From Maribacter zhoushanensis (lineage in GTDB: Bacteria > Bacteroidota > Bacteroidia > Flavobacteriales > Flavobacteriaceae): a stretch of 64,000 bases of DNA. The notes under the pieces are model-generated. The model was not told the DNA's origin. It did no database searches and saw only the letters and a program-made list of their open reading frames with translations. The DNA is taken from the NCBI RefSeq assembly GCF_029350975.1, contig NZ_JARKMR010000001.1:434001-498000 (forward strand). Reading direction: 5' to 3'. Below, in pieces: positions 55,404 through 64,000 of this stretch; within the stretch, counting starts at the first letter, position 1; each line of letters starts with the position of its first letter. A program made the translations under genes and the position numbers.

Positions 55404-56777
55404 ATGAAGGGTGATACTTTGTTTGAAGATTTTAAGACCATTTCTGAAAAAGAATGGAAACAGAAAATTCAATATGATCTAAAAGGAAAAGATTATAATG
55501 AGGAAGTTGTATGGGATTCTCCTGAAGGAATTAAAGTAAAACCTTTTTACCATGCAGATGATTTGGAGCATGTAAAGGTAAAATCGACGCAAATTTCTTC
55601 TTGGAAAATTGGTCAGTCCATTTATGCCGGTAATGCTATAATGGCAAATGAAAAAGCGCTCAAAAGCATACAGAAAGGTGCAGAAGCTCTTCGGTTTCTT
55701 ATTCCTGAAGAATCAATAGATATTGCCGTTGTTTTGAACAATATTGATTTGAGCACTGTGGAAGTGTATTTAAACATGCAATTTTTGTCTAAAGAGTTCA
55801 TGTCTAAAACGCTTTCCAAAATTCCTCAATCAAAAAATTTACATTTTCAAGCAGATCCCATTGGTAACTTGGCAAGATCAGGTAATTGGTATTCATCAAT
55901 GTCTTCAGATATAGGACTGGTGAATGATTTAGTTTCTACTGAAATTGAAAATTTGCTTAGTATAGATGTTTCGCTTTATGAAAATGCGGGAGCGGATATG
56001 GTGCAACAATTGGCTTATGCACTGTCTCATGCAAATGAGTATTTGAATATATTGCAAGAGGGCATTACTCTTTCTAAATTAAAAAGTATAGATTTTAAGG
56101 TAGCAGTTGGTGGTAATTATTTCTTTGAAATAGCCAAGCTAAAAGCATTACGCAATCTTTGGGATGTTTTGGCAAATGCATATGAAATTTCTATTCCTTG
56201 TCACATCACTACTGAGCCATCAAAACGCAACAAAACTATTTATGATTATAATGTAAATATGTTGCGCACCACAACAGAATGTATGTCTGCGGTGTTAGGT
56301 GGTTCTAACACGGTTTTTAATCTTAATTATAACGCTGTTTATAAAAAGGACAATGATTTTGCTGATCGTATAGCTTTGAATCAGCTCATATTGCTGAAAG
56401 AAGAAAGTTATTTTGATAAGGTAGAAAACCCGGCAGAGGGCAATTATTATATTGAAACTATTACGAGCCAATTAGCAGAGAAAGCTTTGATTTTATTTAA
56501 GGCTATCGAGAAAGATGGCGGATTCTTAAAGCAATTAAAGAACCATACTATACAGAATAGAATTGCTGATGGGGCACGTAAACAGCAAGAGAGATTCAAT
56601 GAAAAGAAGACTGTTCTGGTAGGTACAAATGCATATCAGAATGAAAACGATAAAATGGATCATGAATTAGAGTTGTATCCGTTTGTGAAAAAGAATCCTA
56701 GAAAAACGTTGATAACGCCCATTATAGAAAAACGACTGGCAGAAGAGCTAGAGCAAAACCGTTTGTCACATGAGTAG
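55404..56777 (+). CDS. mutA: Methylmalonyl-CoA mutase small subunit
   Basis: This is the 457-residue small (alpha-type) subunit of the heterodimeric mutase. It has the TIM-barrel fold of the family in degenerate form and lacks the C-terminal B12-binding domain seen in the large subunit, so it is expected to be structural. Typical segments are [38 protein letters not shown] and [20 protein letters not shown]. Its last eight bases overlap the start of mutB, implying coupled translation. Confidence 0.92.
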   Translation: MKGDTLFEDFKTISEKEWKQKIQYDLKGKDYNEEVVWDSPEGIKVKPFYHADDLEHVKVKSTQISSWKIGQSIYAGNAIMANEKALKSIQKGAEALRFLIPEESIDIAVVLNNIDLSTVEVYLNMQFLSKEFMSKTLSKIPQSKNLHFQADPIGNLARSGNWYSSMSSDIGLVNDLVSTEIENLLSIDVSLYENAGADMVQQLAYALSHANEYLNILQEGITLSKLKSIDFKVAVGGNYFFEIAKLKALRNLWDVLANAYEISIPCHITTEPSKRNKTIYDYNVNMLRTTTECMSAVLGGSNTVFNLNYNAVYKKDNDFADRIALNQLILLKEESYFDKVENPAEGNYYIETITSQLAEKALILFKAIEKDGGFLKQLKNHTIQNRIADGARKQQERFNEKKTVLVGTNAYQNENDKMDHELELYPFVKKNPRKTLITPIIEKRLAEELEQNRLSHE

Positions 56778-58932
56778 AAAAGATTTGCAACATATTCAAT
56801 TGGCTACTTCGGCTACAACTGGTAATAGTCAAAAAAACCTCAAAGGTAAATCTGATGAAGCTCCGTTTATCACTGCGGAAACAATTCCGTTGAAAAAGAG
56901 CTACACAAAAGAAGATATTGAAGGTATTGAACACTTAAATTTTGCGGCAGGTATACCACCATTTTTACGCGGACCTTATTCTACAATGTACGTACTACGT
57001 CCGTGGACAATAAGACAGTATGCCGGATTTTCAACTGCAAAAGAAAGTAATGAGTTCTACAGAAAGAACTTAAAAGCAGGACAAAAAGGATTGTCGGTTG
57101 CTTTTGATCTACCTACACATAGAGGTTATGATAGTGATCATGAGCGTGTAGTCGGTGATGTTGGTAAAGCGGGTGTGGCCATAGATACGGTTGAAGATAT
57201 GAAAGTACTTTTTGATGGTATACCACTGAATGAAATGTCTGTTTCTATGACCATGAATGGTGCAGTACTACCTATTATGGCGTTCTATATTGTTGCTGCA
57301 GAAGAACAAGGGGTGTCCTTAGACAAGTTAGCCGGAACCATACAAAATGATATTCTAAAAGAGTTTATGGTGCGTAATACGTACATCTATCCGCCAAAAC
57401 CTTCAATGCAATTGGTAGCAGATATATTTGAGTATACTAGTAAGCATATGCCCAAGTTCAATAGTATAAGTATATCTGGGTATCATATGCACGAAGCTGG
57501 TGCGCCTGCACATTTAGAATTGGCATATACGCTATCTGACGGATTGGAATATATTAAGACAGGAATAAAAGCCGGATTAAAGATCGATGATTTTGCACCA
57601 CGACTTTCCTTTTTCTGGGGAATAGGGATGAACCACTTTATGGAAATTGCCAAAATGCGTGCTGCTAGAATGTTGTGGGCAAAGGTGGTCAAAGAGTTTA
57701 ATCCTAAGAACGAAAAATCGTTAATGCTTAGAACGCATTGCCAAACTAGTGGTTGGAGCCTAACGGAACAAGATCCTTTCAATAATGTTGCAAGAACTAC
57801 TATAGAGGCTGCTGCTGCCGTTTTTGGTGGTACACAGAGCCTACATACCAATGCTTTGGATGAAGCCATTGCCTTGCCTACAGATTTCTCTGCTAGAATT
57901 GCTAGGGAAACCCAAATATATTTGCAGCAAGAAACCAATATGACCAAAACTGTTGATCCTTGGGCTGGTAGTTATTATGTGGAAAAATTAACGCATGATT
58001 TGGTACATAAGGCTTGGGAGTTGATGGAAGAGGTAGAGAACCTTGGCGGTATGACCAAAGCAATTGAAACCGGAATACCGAAAATTAGAATAGAGGAAGC
58101 AGCGGCAAGAAAACAAGCAAGAATAGACAGTCAGCAAGATGTGATTGTCGGTGTCAACAAGTATCAATTAACAGAAGAAGACGAACTTCAAATTTTAGAG
58201 GTCGATAACAAAGAAGTACGCAGGCAGCAATTAGAACGCTTAGAAGAAGTAAAGGCAAATAGAAATACAGTTATGGTCGTCGAACTATTGCAGGAGCTAA
58301 CCATTGCGGCCAAGAATAAATTGAAGGATAGCGATTCGGAAGAAAATTTACTAGCTTTAGCAGTAGCTGCAGCAAGAGAGAGAGCAACTTTAGGTGAGAT
58401 AAGTAGTGCCTTAGAAGAGGCATTTGGCAGGCATAAGGCAATTATTAATTCATTTACTGGCGTGTATTCAAAGGAAATCAAGGAAGATAGTAGTTTTAAG
58501 AAAGCACAAGAACTAGCAGATAGGTTTGCGGAGCAAGACGGGCGCAGACCACGTATTATGGTGGCTAAAATGGGTCAAGACGGTCATGATCGAGGAGCTA
58601 AGGTTGTTGCTACAGGTTATGCCGATTTAGGGTTTGATGTGGATATAGGTCCGCTTTTTCAAACACCAAAAGAAACCGCAAAGCAGGCAGTAGAGAACGA
58701 TGTGCATATATTGGGAATCTCTTCTCTTGCTGGAGGACACAAAACTTTAGTGCCAGAAGTAGTTAAAGAACTTAAAAGCTATGGTCGCGAAGATATTATG
58801 GTTATTGTTGGGGGAGTGATACCTAAACAGGATTATAGTTTTCTAAAGGAAGCAGGTGCAACAGCTGTATTTGGTCCGGGAACCAAGATCAGTGATGCAG
58901 CTATTCAATTGTTAGAAATACTGATAGAATAA
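56770..58932 (+). CDS. mutB: Methylmalonyl-CoA mutase large (catalytic) subunit
   Basis: This 720-residue adenosylcobalamin enzyme converts (R)-methylmalonyl-CoA to succinyl-CoA. The N-terminal substrate barrel shows [38 protein letters not shown] and [16 protein letters not shown]. The C-terminal cobalamin domain has [11 protein letters not shown], with the cobalt-ligating His606 in a DxHxxG motif, then [10 protein letters not shown] and VVGGVIP. All catalytic regions are intact. With the carboxylase at 21-24.6 kb it supports propionate, odd-chain fatty acid or branched amino acid use. The epimerase and MeaB-type chaperone are not in the window. Confidence 0.96.
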   Translation: MSRKDLQHIQLATSATTGNSQKNLKGKSDEAPFITAETIPLKKSYTKEDIEGIEHLNFAAGIPPFLRGPYSTMYVLRPWTIRQYAGFSTAKESNEFYRKNLKAGQKGLSVAFDLPTHRGYDSDHERVVGDVGKAGVAIDTVEDMKVLFDGIPLNEMSVSMTMNGAVLPIMAFYIVAAEEQGVSLDKLAGTIQNDILKEFMVRNTYIYPPKPSMQLVADIFEYTSKHMPKFNSISISGYHMHEAGAPAHLELAYTLSDGLEYIKTGIKAGLKIDDFAPRLSFFWGIGMNHFMEIAKMRAARMLWAKVVKEFNPKNEKSLMLRTHCQTSGWSLTEQDPFNNVARTTIEAAAAVFGGTQSLHTNALDEAIALPTDFSARIARETQIYLQQETNMTKTVDPWAGSYYVEKLTHDLVHKAWELMEEVENLGGMTKAIETGIPKIRIEEAAARKQARIDSQQDVIVGVNKYQLTEEDELQILEVDNKEVRRQQLERLEEVKANRNTVMVVELLQELTIAAKNKLKDSDSEENLLALAVAAARERATLGEISSALEEAFGRHKAIINSFTGVYSKEIKEDSSFKKAQELADRFAEQDGRRPRIMVAKMGQDGHDRGAKVVATGYADLGFDVDIGPLFQTPKETAKQAVENDVHILGISSLAGGHKTLVPEVVKELKSYGREDIMVIVGGVIPKQDYSFLKEAGATAVFGPGTKISDAAIQLLEILIE

Positions 58933-58950
58933 CAACAAAATTGTAAAATA

Positions 58951-58988
58951 AAAATGCCCGAGCAATGAAATTGCTCGGGCATTTTTTA
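58951..58988. terminator. Bidirectional rho-independent terminator
   Basis: AAATGCCCGAGCAA and TTGCTCGGGCATTT form a 14-bp perfect stem with a short loop and T run. It serves mutB and the convergent MFS gene. Confidence 0.92.
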
Positions 58989-59004
58989 TATTAATAAAAG
59001 AAAG

Positions 59005-60249
59005 TTACGCTGTGGCAACTTCTACATTAGCTTCTTTCTTCTTCAACCAAAAATATAAAATAGTAAATAGTACTATTAGTATAGCAGGAAAAAGAACCAT
59101 GGTGCCTAAAGTTTCTTGACCAGATACTAATTCTAATTCGTCACCAGTGAAACCTTGTGCTTCTGCAGCAGCTCTATCAGAATCTATCCAACCACCAATG
59201 ATCGGTTGAAAGATTGATGTAGAGAACATACCAATAGCACCAATTATAGACATACCTAAAGCTCCTGTTTTTGGTGTTTTAGTTGCTGCCAAACCAATCA
59301 TGTTTGGCCAGAAATATGCTACACCTAGTGCAAAAATAATTGCTGCTACATAAGCCATTGTTCCTGTTTGTGTACTAAACAGATAGATACCTAACGTTGC
59401 TAGAACCGCAGAGCCTAAAAGTACACCGGTTTGGTTGAATTGGGCTACCATGCTACCGCCAAAGAATCTGGCAACAGCCATTAAACCTGCAGTTAATGCT
59501 AATATTAAAGTTGGTTCGGCTCCACTTTTAGAAAGTATTAGTCCTACCCATTGGTTTGGTCCAAATTCAGATATAGCGGTAAGCGCCATACATATTCCGA
59601 TGAAAAGGAATAAAGGCGTAAACATACCTTTTAAGTTTCCACTTATGGTTGCAGCTTCTTCAATTTTAGCTTTAGGCCATGTTTGACCAAAAAACAAAAA
59701 TGCGTAGATAACTGCTGGTATTAATAGTAACCATACTTGACTTTGACCAATAATACCCATATCTGTCATAAAACCAGATAACAAACTACCTACTGCTATA
59801 CCGCCAGGAAACCACATGTGAAACCTGTTAAGCATTGTACTCATTCTATTGCCTTTATAGGCATCTGCGATCATTGGGTTACAAGCAGCTTCGGTACAGC
59901 CATTACCAAGACCTATAAGAAGGTTGGCAACCAAAAGACCCATATAACTTCCTGAAAAGATTAAAAGTAAAATACCAATAGCGTGTGCAAAAAATGCAAA
60001 CTGCATAATCACTTTGCCTCCTACTTTATGATAGATCAAACCACCAATGACCATGGCAATTGGGAAACCAGCAAACCACATAGATGTAATTAAACCAGCT
60101 TGACTAGCGCTTAATTCTAATTCAGTTTTTAATTGATCTAATATACCTGCCGCAATGGCAAAAGAAAATGCCGTAGTAATTAAAGCGAAACAGCTGGCAT
60201 AAAAGAGCCTATTCGCATTTACTTTAGAAGTTGCTGTAGAACTTTCCAT
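59005..60249 (-). CDS. Major facilitator superfamily transporter
   Basis: This 414-residue inner membrane protein has 12 predicted helices in two halves. The first cytoplasmic loop has GLIYHKVGGKVIM, the MFS loop-2 signature in loose form, and the mirrored GGSMVAQFNQTGVLLG lies in the second half. Helix 4 region NLLIGLGNGCTEAACNPMIAD is like the fucose/nucleoside-type MFS porters of Bacteroidota. A substrate cannot be assigned. It is a single gene, convergent with mutB. Confidence 0.88.
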   Translation of the reverse strand: MESSTATSKVNANRLFYASCFALITTAFSFAIAAGILDQLKTELELSASQAGLITSMWFAGFPIAMVIGGLIYHKVGGKVIMQFAFFAHAIGILLLIFSGSYMGLLVANLLIGLGNGCTEAACNPMIADAYKGNRMSTMLNRFHMWFPGGIAVGSLLSGFMTDMGIIGQSQVWLLLIPAVIYAFLFFGQTWPKAKIEEAATISGNLKGMFTPLFLFIGICMALTAISEFGPNQWVGLILSKSGAEPTLILALTAGLMAVARFFGGSMVAQFNQTGVLLGSAVLATLGIYLFSTQTGTMAYVAAIIFALGVAYFWPNMIGLAATKTPKTGALGMSIIGAIGMFSTSIFQPIIGGWIDSDRAAAEAQGFTGDELELVSGQETLGTMVLFPAILIVLFTILYFWLKKKEANVEVATA

Positions 60250-60485
60250 ATTTAAATTGATTTAGTTGTTGTTTTGTTAATTTGCTAAACTAATAAAAAT
60301 GAAATAATATCAATGCTTTTTTAGTAAAATGATACCTTAACTACGACAGAAAGCACAAAAAATAGTATTTATATAATTTTTAATGTTTTTTATGTAATGA
60401 GTTGTATGTAGATTTTGACGGTATTGTGTTGATAATGAACTATTAGGTAACTTGTAGTCTAAATAACCACATTCAATTAGATATT

Positions 60486-61055
60486 ATGAAATACTGTATT
60501 TATGTTCTTTTGTCATTCTTGATCATTAGTTGCGCCGATATTAATAAGGATACCGCAAAAGAAAATTCCTCTAAAGAAATGGCTGATGTCGATTATAATC
60601 CGGAAGCTGTCTTAGATAGTTTAAATATTACCCTTAGAGATCAAGGAATTCCTGTAGCAAATTATGTTCATGCTGCAAGAGCCGATAATTTACTGTTCTT
60701 AGCGGGTAAAGGACCTAAACAGGCAAATGGTGAAAATATAATTGGTAAGTTGGGAGATAGTTTAACCATAGAACAAGGCTACCAAGCGGCCCGTGAAGTT
60801 GGTATTAACCAATTATCGGTATTGAAAGCTGAATTGGGTAATCTAAATAAAGTAAAAAGAATTGTAAGTGTACACGGTATGGTGAACGCTGCTCCAGATT
60901 TTAAAGATCATTCTAAAGTAATCAATGGCTATTCAGATTTAATGGTAGAAGTGTTTGGTGATAATGGAAAACATGCACGTGCTGCAGTGGGTATGGGCTC
61001 TTTGCCTGGTAATATGGCTGTGGAGATAGAAATGGTGGTAGAGGTATATGAGTAG
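60486..61055 (+). CDS. RidA-like (YjgF/UK114) domain lipoprotein
   Basis: This 189-residue protein has a lipoprotein signal peptide (SFLIISC, Cys16) fused to a RidA domain at about 40-189. The domain has GIPVANYVHAARADNLLFLAG, GYQAAREVGINQLSVLKAELG and HARAAVGMGSLPGNMAVEIEM, which keeps the arginine used by RidA to bind imine/enamine acids. RidA proteins deaminate reactive enamines in the cytosol, so a lipid-anchored form is unusual and suggests an envelope role. It is monocistronic with its own terminator. Confidence 0.85.
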   Translation: MKYCIYVLLSFLIISCADINKDTAKENSSKEMADVDYNPEAVLDSLNITLRDQGIPVANYVHAARADNLLFLAGKGPKQANGENIIGKLGDSLTIEQGYQAAREVGINQLSVLKAELGNLNKVKRIVSVHGMVNAAPDFKDHSKVINGYSDLMVEVFGDNGKHARAAVGMGSLPGNMAVEIEMVVEVYE

Positions 61056-61137
61056 TTTTTCACTTAACACTTAGCCTGCATGAACTGTTTAACACAGTTA
61101 TGCTTTAAATAGAAACACTTTATTGATTAGAAATCAT

Positions 61138-61172
61138 AAAAAAGCCGATTGAATAAATCGGCTTTTTTTTTA
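61138..61172. terminator. Rho-independent terminator
   Basis: AAAAAAGCCGATT pairs perfectly with AATCGGCTTTTTT around a 5-base loop, with T runs. It can act in both directions. Confidence 0.9.
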
Positions 61173-61220
61173 CCATATAGTAATGACCAATGTCTCTATA
61201 TACAAATGATTTTTGCGGAT

Positions 61221-61313
61221 TTAGTTTTTGTTTTCGCTAAAAAAGAATACCAATAAAAAGGCAACTATTAAGCAAACTGCGAAAAACCCGAAAAAATTAA
61301 TGTAGTTGGACAT
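61221..61313 (-). CDS. Possible 30-residue single-helix membrane peptide
   Basis: An ATG at 61313 opens a 30-codon frame: MSNYINFFGFFAVCLIVAF, then LLVFFFSENKN and TAA. It forms one hydrophobic helix with a charged C-terminus, facing a terminator. It resembles real small membrane proteins more than chance, but has no homologue I recognise and no strong ribosome binding site. Confidence 0.4.
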   Translation of the reverse strand: MSNYINFFGFFAVCLIVAFLLVFFFSENKN

Positions 61314-61466
61314 AAGTAGGAATTTTCTGCTAAACTATAAAAAGTATGGCAGGCTAACCTTCAACTCATGTTATTTTCGATAAACGGTAACGTTTTTATA
61401 ATGTTAGATTACTTTGCTAAGTATGAGAAGTTAGATGCTAACATACTTATTAGTGCCAAATTAATT

Positions 61467-62216
61467 TTACTCAACACTCGTTACTCTTTTGCTCCAAATC
61501 TCATACATAGGTGCGCCTTTGCTGTTTTTTCCTGTATGGTGCCAGTCATTTTCTTCAAGCTTATAATTAAATTGTAATTGCGCACCAACTCTAGTATTGT
61601 CTTTAGAGAAAAATTCTATATGCTCCTTATAAATACCATTTTCTGCTGAATATGCACCTCCACCAGTTCCTGAAAATCGGAAAGATTCAGTGTCATAGGC
61701 TATCCATTGAAAAGTGTTGTTCATTAAGAATTTTAATGTTTTTCTAGTACTTTCTTCTCCTCTTCGTTTTTGTCCCGTATCCGGACCTCTGGTTGCAAAT
61801 AGCCAAGTACCGTCCAAATCTTGTGTATTAGGGTAAAGGGGAGTTAAAGTTAATTGTTGAAACCAATTCATTTTTAATTTTTCCCCATCCATTTCTGTAG
61901 GAATTGATAATTGTCTCACAGCATCATTCTCGTAGTTAGAATTAAACTCTAAAAGAACAACTAATAGTTTGTTAGTAGCTGTGTTCTCAATTTGAAAAAA
62001 ACCACCAACAGTTTTTATGAATTTTGCGGGTTCAATTTCATATGCATTATAGATAAAATAATCATCCTTAATCTTTATTTGATGTACAGTTTCCGTACCA
62101 TTATTTTGAAGGGTATCCGTATAAATTCCGTTAGGAATTTGACCATATGAAATCAAAATATTGACAGAAATTAAAATTATAGTCGCAAATCGACGTTTTA
62201 AATGGAAATTTTTCAT
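61467..62216 (-). CDS. Secreted protein of unknown function
   Basis: This is a 249-residue protein with a basic N-terminus and signal peptide (LISYGQ). The C-terminal part (about 135-249) has lipocalin-like features: LDGTWLFATRGPD, TLKFLMNNTFQWIAYD, GGAYSAENGIYKEHIEFF and DWHHTGKNSKGAPMYEIWSK. This resembles DUF4488-type proteins of Bacteroidota, which I offer with reserve. The N-terminal half repeats a similar beta pattern (GIYTDTLQNNG, HQIKIKDDYFIYNAYE). No linked gene is visible. Confidence 0.7.
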   Translation of the reverse strand: MKNFHLKRRFATIILISVNILISYGQIPNGIYTDTLQNNGTETVHQIKIKDDYFIYNAYEIEPAKFIKTVGGFFQIENTATNKLLVVLLEFNSNYENDAVRQLSIPTEMDGEKLKMNWFQQLTLTPLYPNTQDLDGTWLFATRGPDTGQKRRGEESTRKTLKFLMNNTFQWIAYDTESFRFSGTGGGAYSAENGIYKEHIEFFSKDNTRVGAQLQFNYKLEENDWHHTGKNSKGAPMYEIWSKRVTSVE

Positions 62217-62699
62217 TTTTTTAAATTGAATTGTATGGCATTTAAAATATTGAAAATTAATATGTTATATTCAAAATTAAAGTGCTTTTTATTTTTGTTT
62301 GGGTAAAAATTACTAATTATCGTAAAAAAAATAAAAATGCTTGTTTTTTCATTTTTTTTGATTTCATTTGTCCTGTCCTAAGATACAACTTTGTATGCTG
62401 GATATTTCAAGCTTTTAGCTGAACATTATGTATCGTTATTCTGTGTTCGGGTTTGAGAGAAATTGGAAGTGTTTCTCGCAAATGGCTTATAAGATAGGTT
62501 GCCGATTAGTAAAGCAAACTTCCAACGTATTTTCTAATATCATGCAAAGTCAGCATGACTACTTTTTTATTCCTACTACTCAGAAGCAAATTCTGGTGTG
62601 ATATCCTACTTAAATAGTTACGTTTTCTTAACTTTAAGTCTATAGGCTAGTTACTACATTTATCATAATCATATTTCATTATTATTTAATATTCAATTC
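62217..62699. other. 483-bp divergent intergenic region before the arginine decarboxylase gene
   Basis: It contains TATTTTTG at 62290-62297, a plus-strand -7 match that is far from the gene at 62700, and a marginal open frame of 57 codons (62428-62601) that I do not call. The region is long enough for a structured leader, but no known riboswitch was recognised. Confidence 0.45.
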
Positions 62700-64000
62700 A
62701 TGAATACCAAATACATTGATCTTATTGATCAAACTTACTATTTTCCTCAAGAAGAATTTAATTTAGATGGTGAGCATTTACAATTTCACGGTATACCTTT
62801 AAACCATTTGGTAAAGCAATATGGCAGCCCGTTGAAATTTACTTATTTGCCTAAAATTTCAGAGAATATTCTTAGGGCAAAAAACTGGTTTGCAAATGCT
62901 ATAGAAAAAAATAATTACAAGGGTAAATATCACTATTGTTACTGTACTAAAAGCTCGCATTTTCAGCATATAATGCATGAGGCTCTAAAGAATGAGATTC
63001 ATATGGAAACCTCTTCTGCTTTTGATATTAATATTATAGAAAAATTAAAGGCAGACGGTAAATTAACGGATCAGACTTATGTCATTTGTAACGGATTCAA
63101 ACGTGAAAAGTACATTGATAATATAGCTCGTTTAATCAATAACGGTCACCAAAATTGCGTACCTATTATTGATAATTATGAAGAAATAGATTTACTTTCA
63201 GATGCTATCAATGACACCTTTAAAGTAGGTATTCGTATAGCATCGGAAGAAGAACCGAAATTCGAGTTTTATACCTCTCGTTTAGGTATCGGTTATAAGA
63301 ACATTGTTCCGTTTTATGAGAACCAAATAAAGAATAATGACAAGGTTGAGCTTAAAATGCTTCATTTCTTCATTAATACCGGTATTCGTGATAACGCCTA
63401 TTATTGGAACGAGCTTGTAAAATGTTTAAAGGTATATGTTCGTTTAAAGAAAATTTGCCCATCATTAGATAGTTTAAATATTGGAGGTGGTTTTCCTATA
63501 AAGAACTCTTTGGCATTTGATTACGATTACCAATATATGATCAATGAGATTTTAAACCAAATCAACATTACGTGTTCAGAAGCAGATGTTCCAGTGCCTC
63601 ATATTTTTACGGAATTTGGAAGTTTTACGGTAGGTGAGAGTGGTGGTGCCATTTATGAGATCTTATATCAAAAACAACAGAATGATCGCGAAAAGTGGAA
63701 TATGATAGATTCTTCTTTCATAACTACGTTACCGGACACATGGGCAATCAATAAGAGATTTATAATGCTGCCCATTAACCGTTGGAATGATGAGTACGAA
63801 CGTGTTTTGTTAGGCGGATTGACATGTGATAGTGATGATTATTACAACAGTGAGCAAAATATGAACGCTATTTATCTGCCAAAATATAAGAAGGAGAAAC
63901 CGCTTTATATCGGTTTTTTTAATACTGGTGCTTATCAAGAATCAATTGGTGGCTATGGCGGATTGCAGCATTGCTTAATTCCGCAACCAAAGCATATATT
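62700..64000 (+). CDS. speA: Arginine decarboxylase, C-terminus cut by window edge
   Basis: An ATG at 62700 opens a frame to the right edge (433 residues). This is a PLP enzyme of the alanine-racemase-fold (group IV) decarboxylases, in the compact form used by Bacteroidota. It has GKYHYCYCTKSSHF with the PLP lysine Lys84, FYTSRLGIGYKN, LNIGGGFPI, PHIFTEFGSFTVGESG, a GGLTCDSDDYY segment supplying Asp/Cys active-site residues, and FFNTGAYQESIGG near the edge. It would convert arginine to agmatine for polyamine synthesis. An agmatinase or deoxyhypusine synthase-like gene is often next in this phylum, but it would lie outside. Confidence 0.88.
   Translation, partial: MNTKYIDLIDQTYYFPQEEFNLDGEHLQFHGIPLNHLVKQYGSPLKFTYLPKISENILRAKNWFANAIEKNNYKGKYHYCYCTKSSHFQHIMHEALKNEIHMETSSAFDINIIEKLKADGKLTDQTYVICNGFKREKYIDNIARLINNGHQNCVPIIDNYEEIDLLSDAINDTFKVGIRIASEEEPKFEFYTSRLGIGYKNIVPFYENQIKNNDKVELKMLHFFINTGIRDNAYYWNELVKCLKVYVRLKKICPSLDSLNIGGGFPIKNSLAFDYDYQYMINEILNQINITCSEADVPVPHIFTEFGSFTVGESGGAIYEILYQKQQNDREKWNMIDSSFITTLPDTWAINKRFIMLPINRWNDEYERVLLGGLTCDSDDYYNSEQNMNAIYLPKYKKEKPLYIGFFNTGAYQESIGGYGGLQHCLIPQPKHI

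Larger units (their letters stand above)
61056..61466. other. 411-bp region between ridA-like gene and an unknown secreted-protein gene
   Basis: It holds a strong terminator (61138-61172) and a possible 30-codon minus-strand membrane peptide (61221-61313). The rest is AT-rich and I see nothing else in it. Confidence 0.5.

Noticed and set aside
61381..61397. Possible third LacI half-site (GGTAACGTTT)
   Set aside because: It has only one half of the palindrome and no link to the glycosylglycerate cluster.
62428..62601. Open frame of 57 codons upstream of the arginine decarboxylase gene
   Set aside because: Composition is ordinary, with no hydrophobic or known motif and no ribosome site. It is more likely chance in a long non-coding gap.

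Overview
The window looks like chromosomal DNA of a marine, low-GC member of the Flavobacteriaceae (Bacteroidota). The evidence is a SusC-type receptor and several other TonB-dependent receptors with carboxypeptidase-like N-terminal domains, a giant adhesin with a type IX secretion C-terminal domain followed by PorP/SprF and OmpA partners, carotenoid genes, promoters of the TTTG-N19-TAnnTTTG type (clearest before tRNA-Asn) and a tRNA without encoded CCA. The genus (Maribacter, Zobellia or a relative) is a guess. No insertion sequence, phage, CRISPR array or rRNA was seen.

Layout. 1-3.9 kb: a SusC receptor cut by the left edge and a divergent GntR-type regulator, the edge of a polysaccharide or nutrient locus. 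4-6.1 kb: polyprenyl diphosphate synthase and lycopene cyclase (carotenoids). 6.2-10 kb: a metal module of TonB receptor, DtxR/MntR-type repressor and ZIP transporter, with a candidate operator over the divergent promoters. 10-16.3 kb: small envelope proteins and feoA-feoB-feoB-associated peptide for ferrous iron. 16.6-20.7 kb: a secreted protein of unknown function, a SCO1-type copper chaperone, RseP protease and tRNA-Asn. 21-24.6 kb: a three-subunit acyl-CoA (probably propionyl-CoA) carboxylase. It fits metabolically with the methylmalonyl-CoA mutase pair at 55.4-58.9 kb, giving propionyl-CoA to succinyl-CoA.

24.6-32.8 kb is the most interesting locus. It has a LacI regulator with twin palindromic operators, a TonB receptor without SusD, a GH63-type hydrolase resembling mannosylglycerate/glucosylglycerate hydrolases, a 28-residue mini-ORF that copies the N-terminus of the next gene, a sodium/solute symporter and a glycerate kinase. 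Read together, it looks like a dedicated pathway for glycosylglycerate compatible solutes, such as the red-algal solute digeneaside. This is an inference from gene content.

33.1-42.3 kb: a 2098-residue adhesin with 18 exact-length 69-residue repeats, then PorP/SprF and an OmpA/PD40 protein. 42.3-50.9 kb: a minus-strand operon of an STN-containing TonB receptor, three tandem DUF4249-like lipoproteins and an MG2-like surface protein. 51-54.2 kb: a multi-PAS histidine kinase, a receiver-only response regulator and a Pmp3/YqaE membrane peptide. 54.4-64 kb: a lipoprotein, mutA-mutB, an MFS transporter, a lipoprotein form of RidA, small or unknown proteins, and an arginine decarboxylase cut by the right edge. 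Three copies of a dispersed intergenic repeat lie near 10.7, 28.6 and 55.3 kb.
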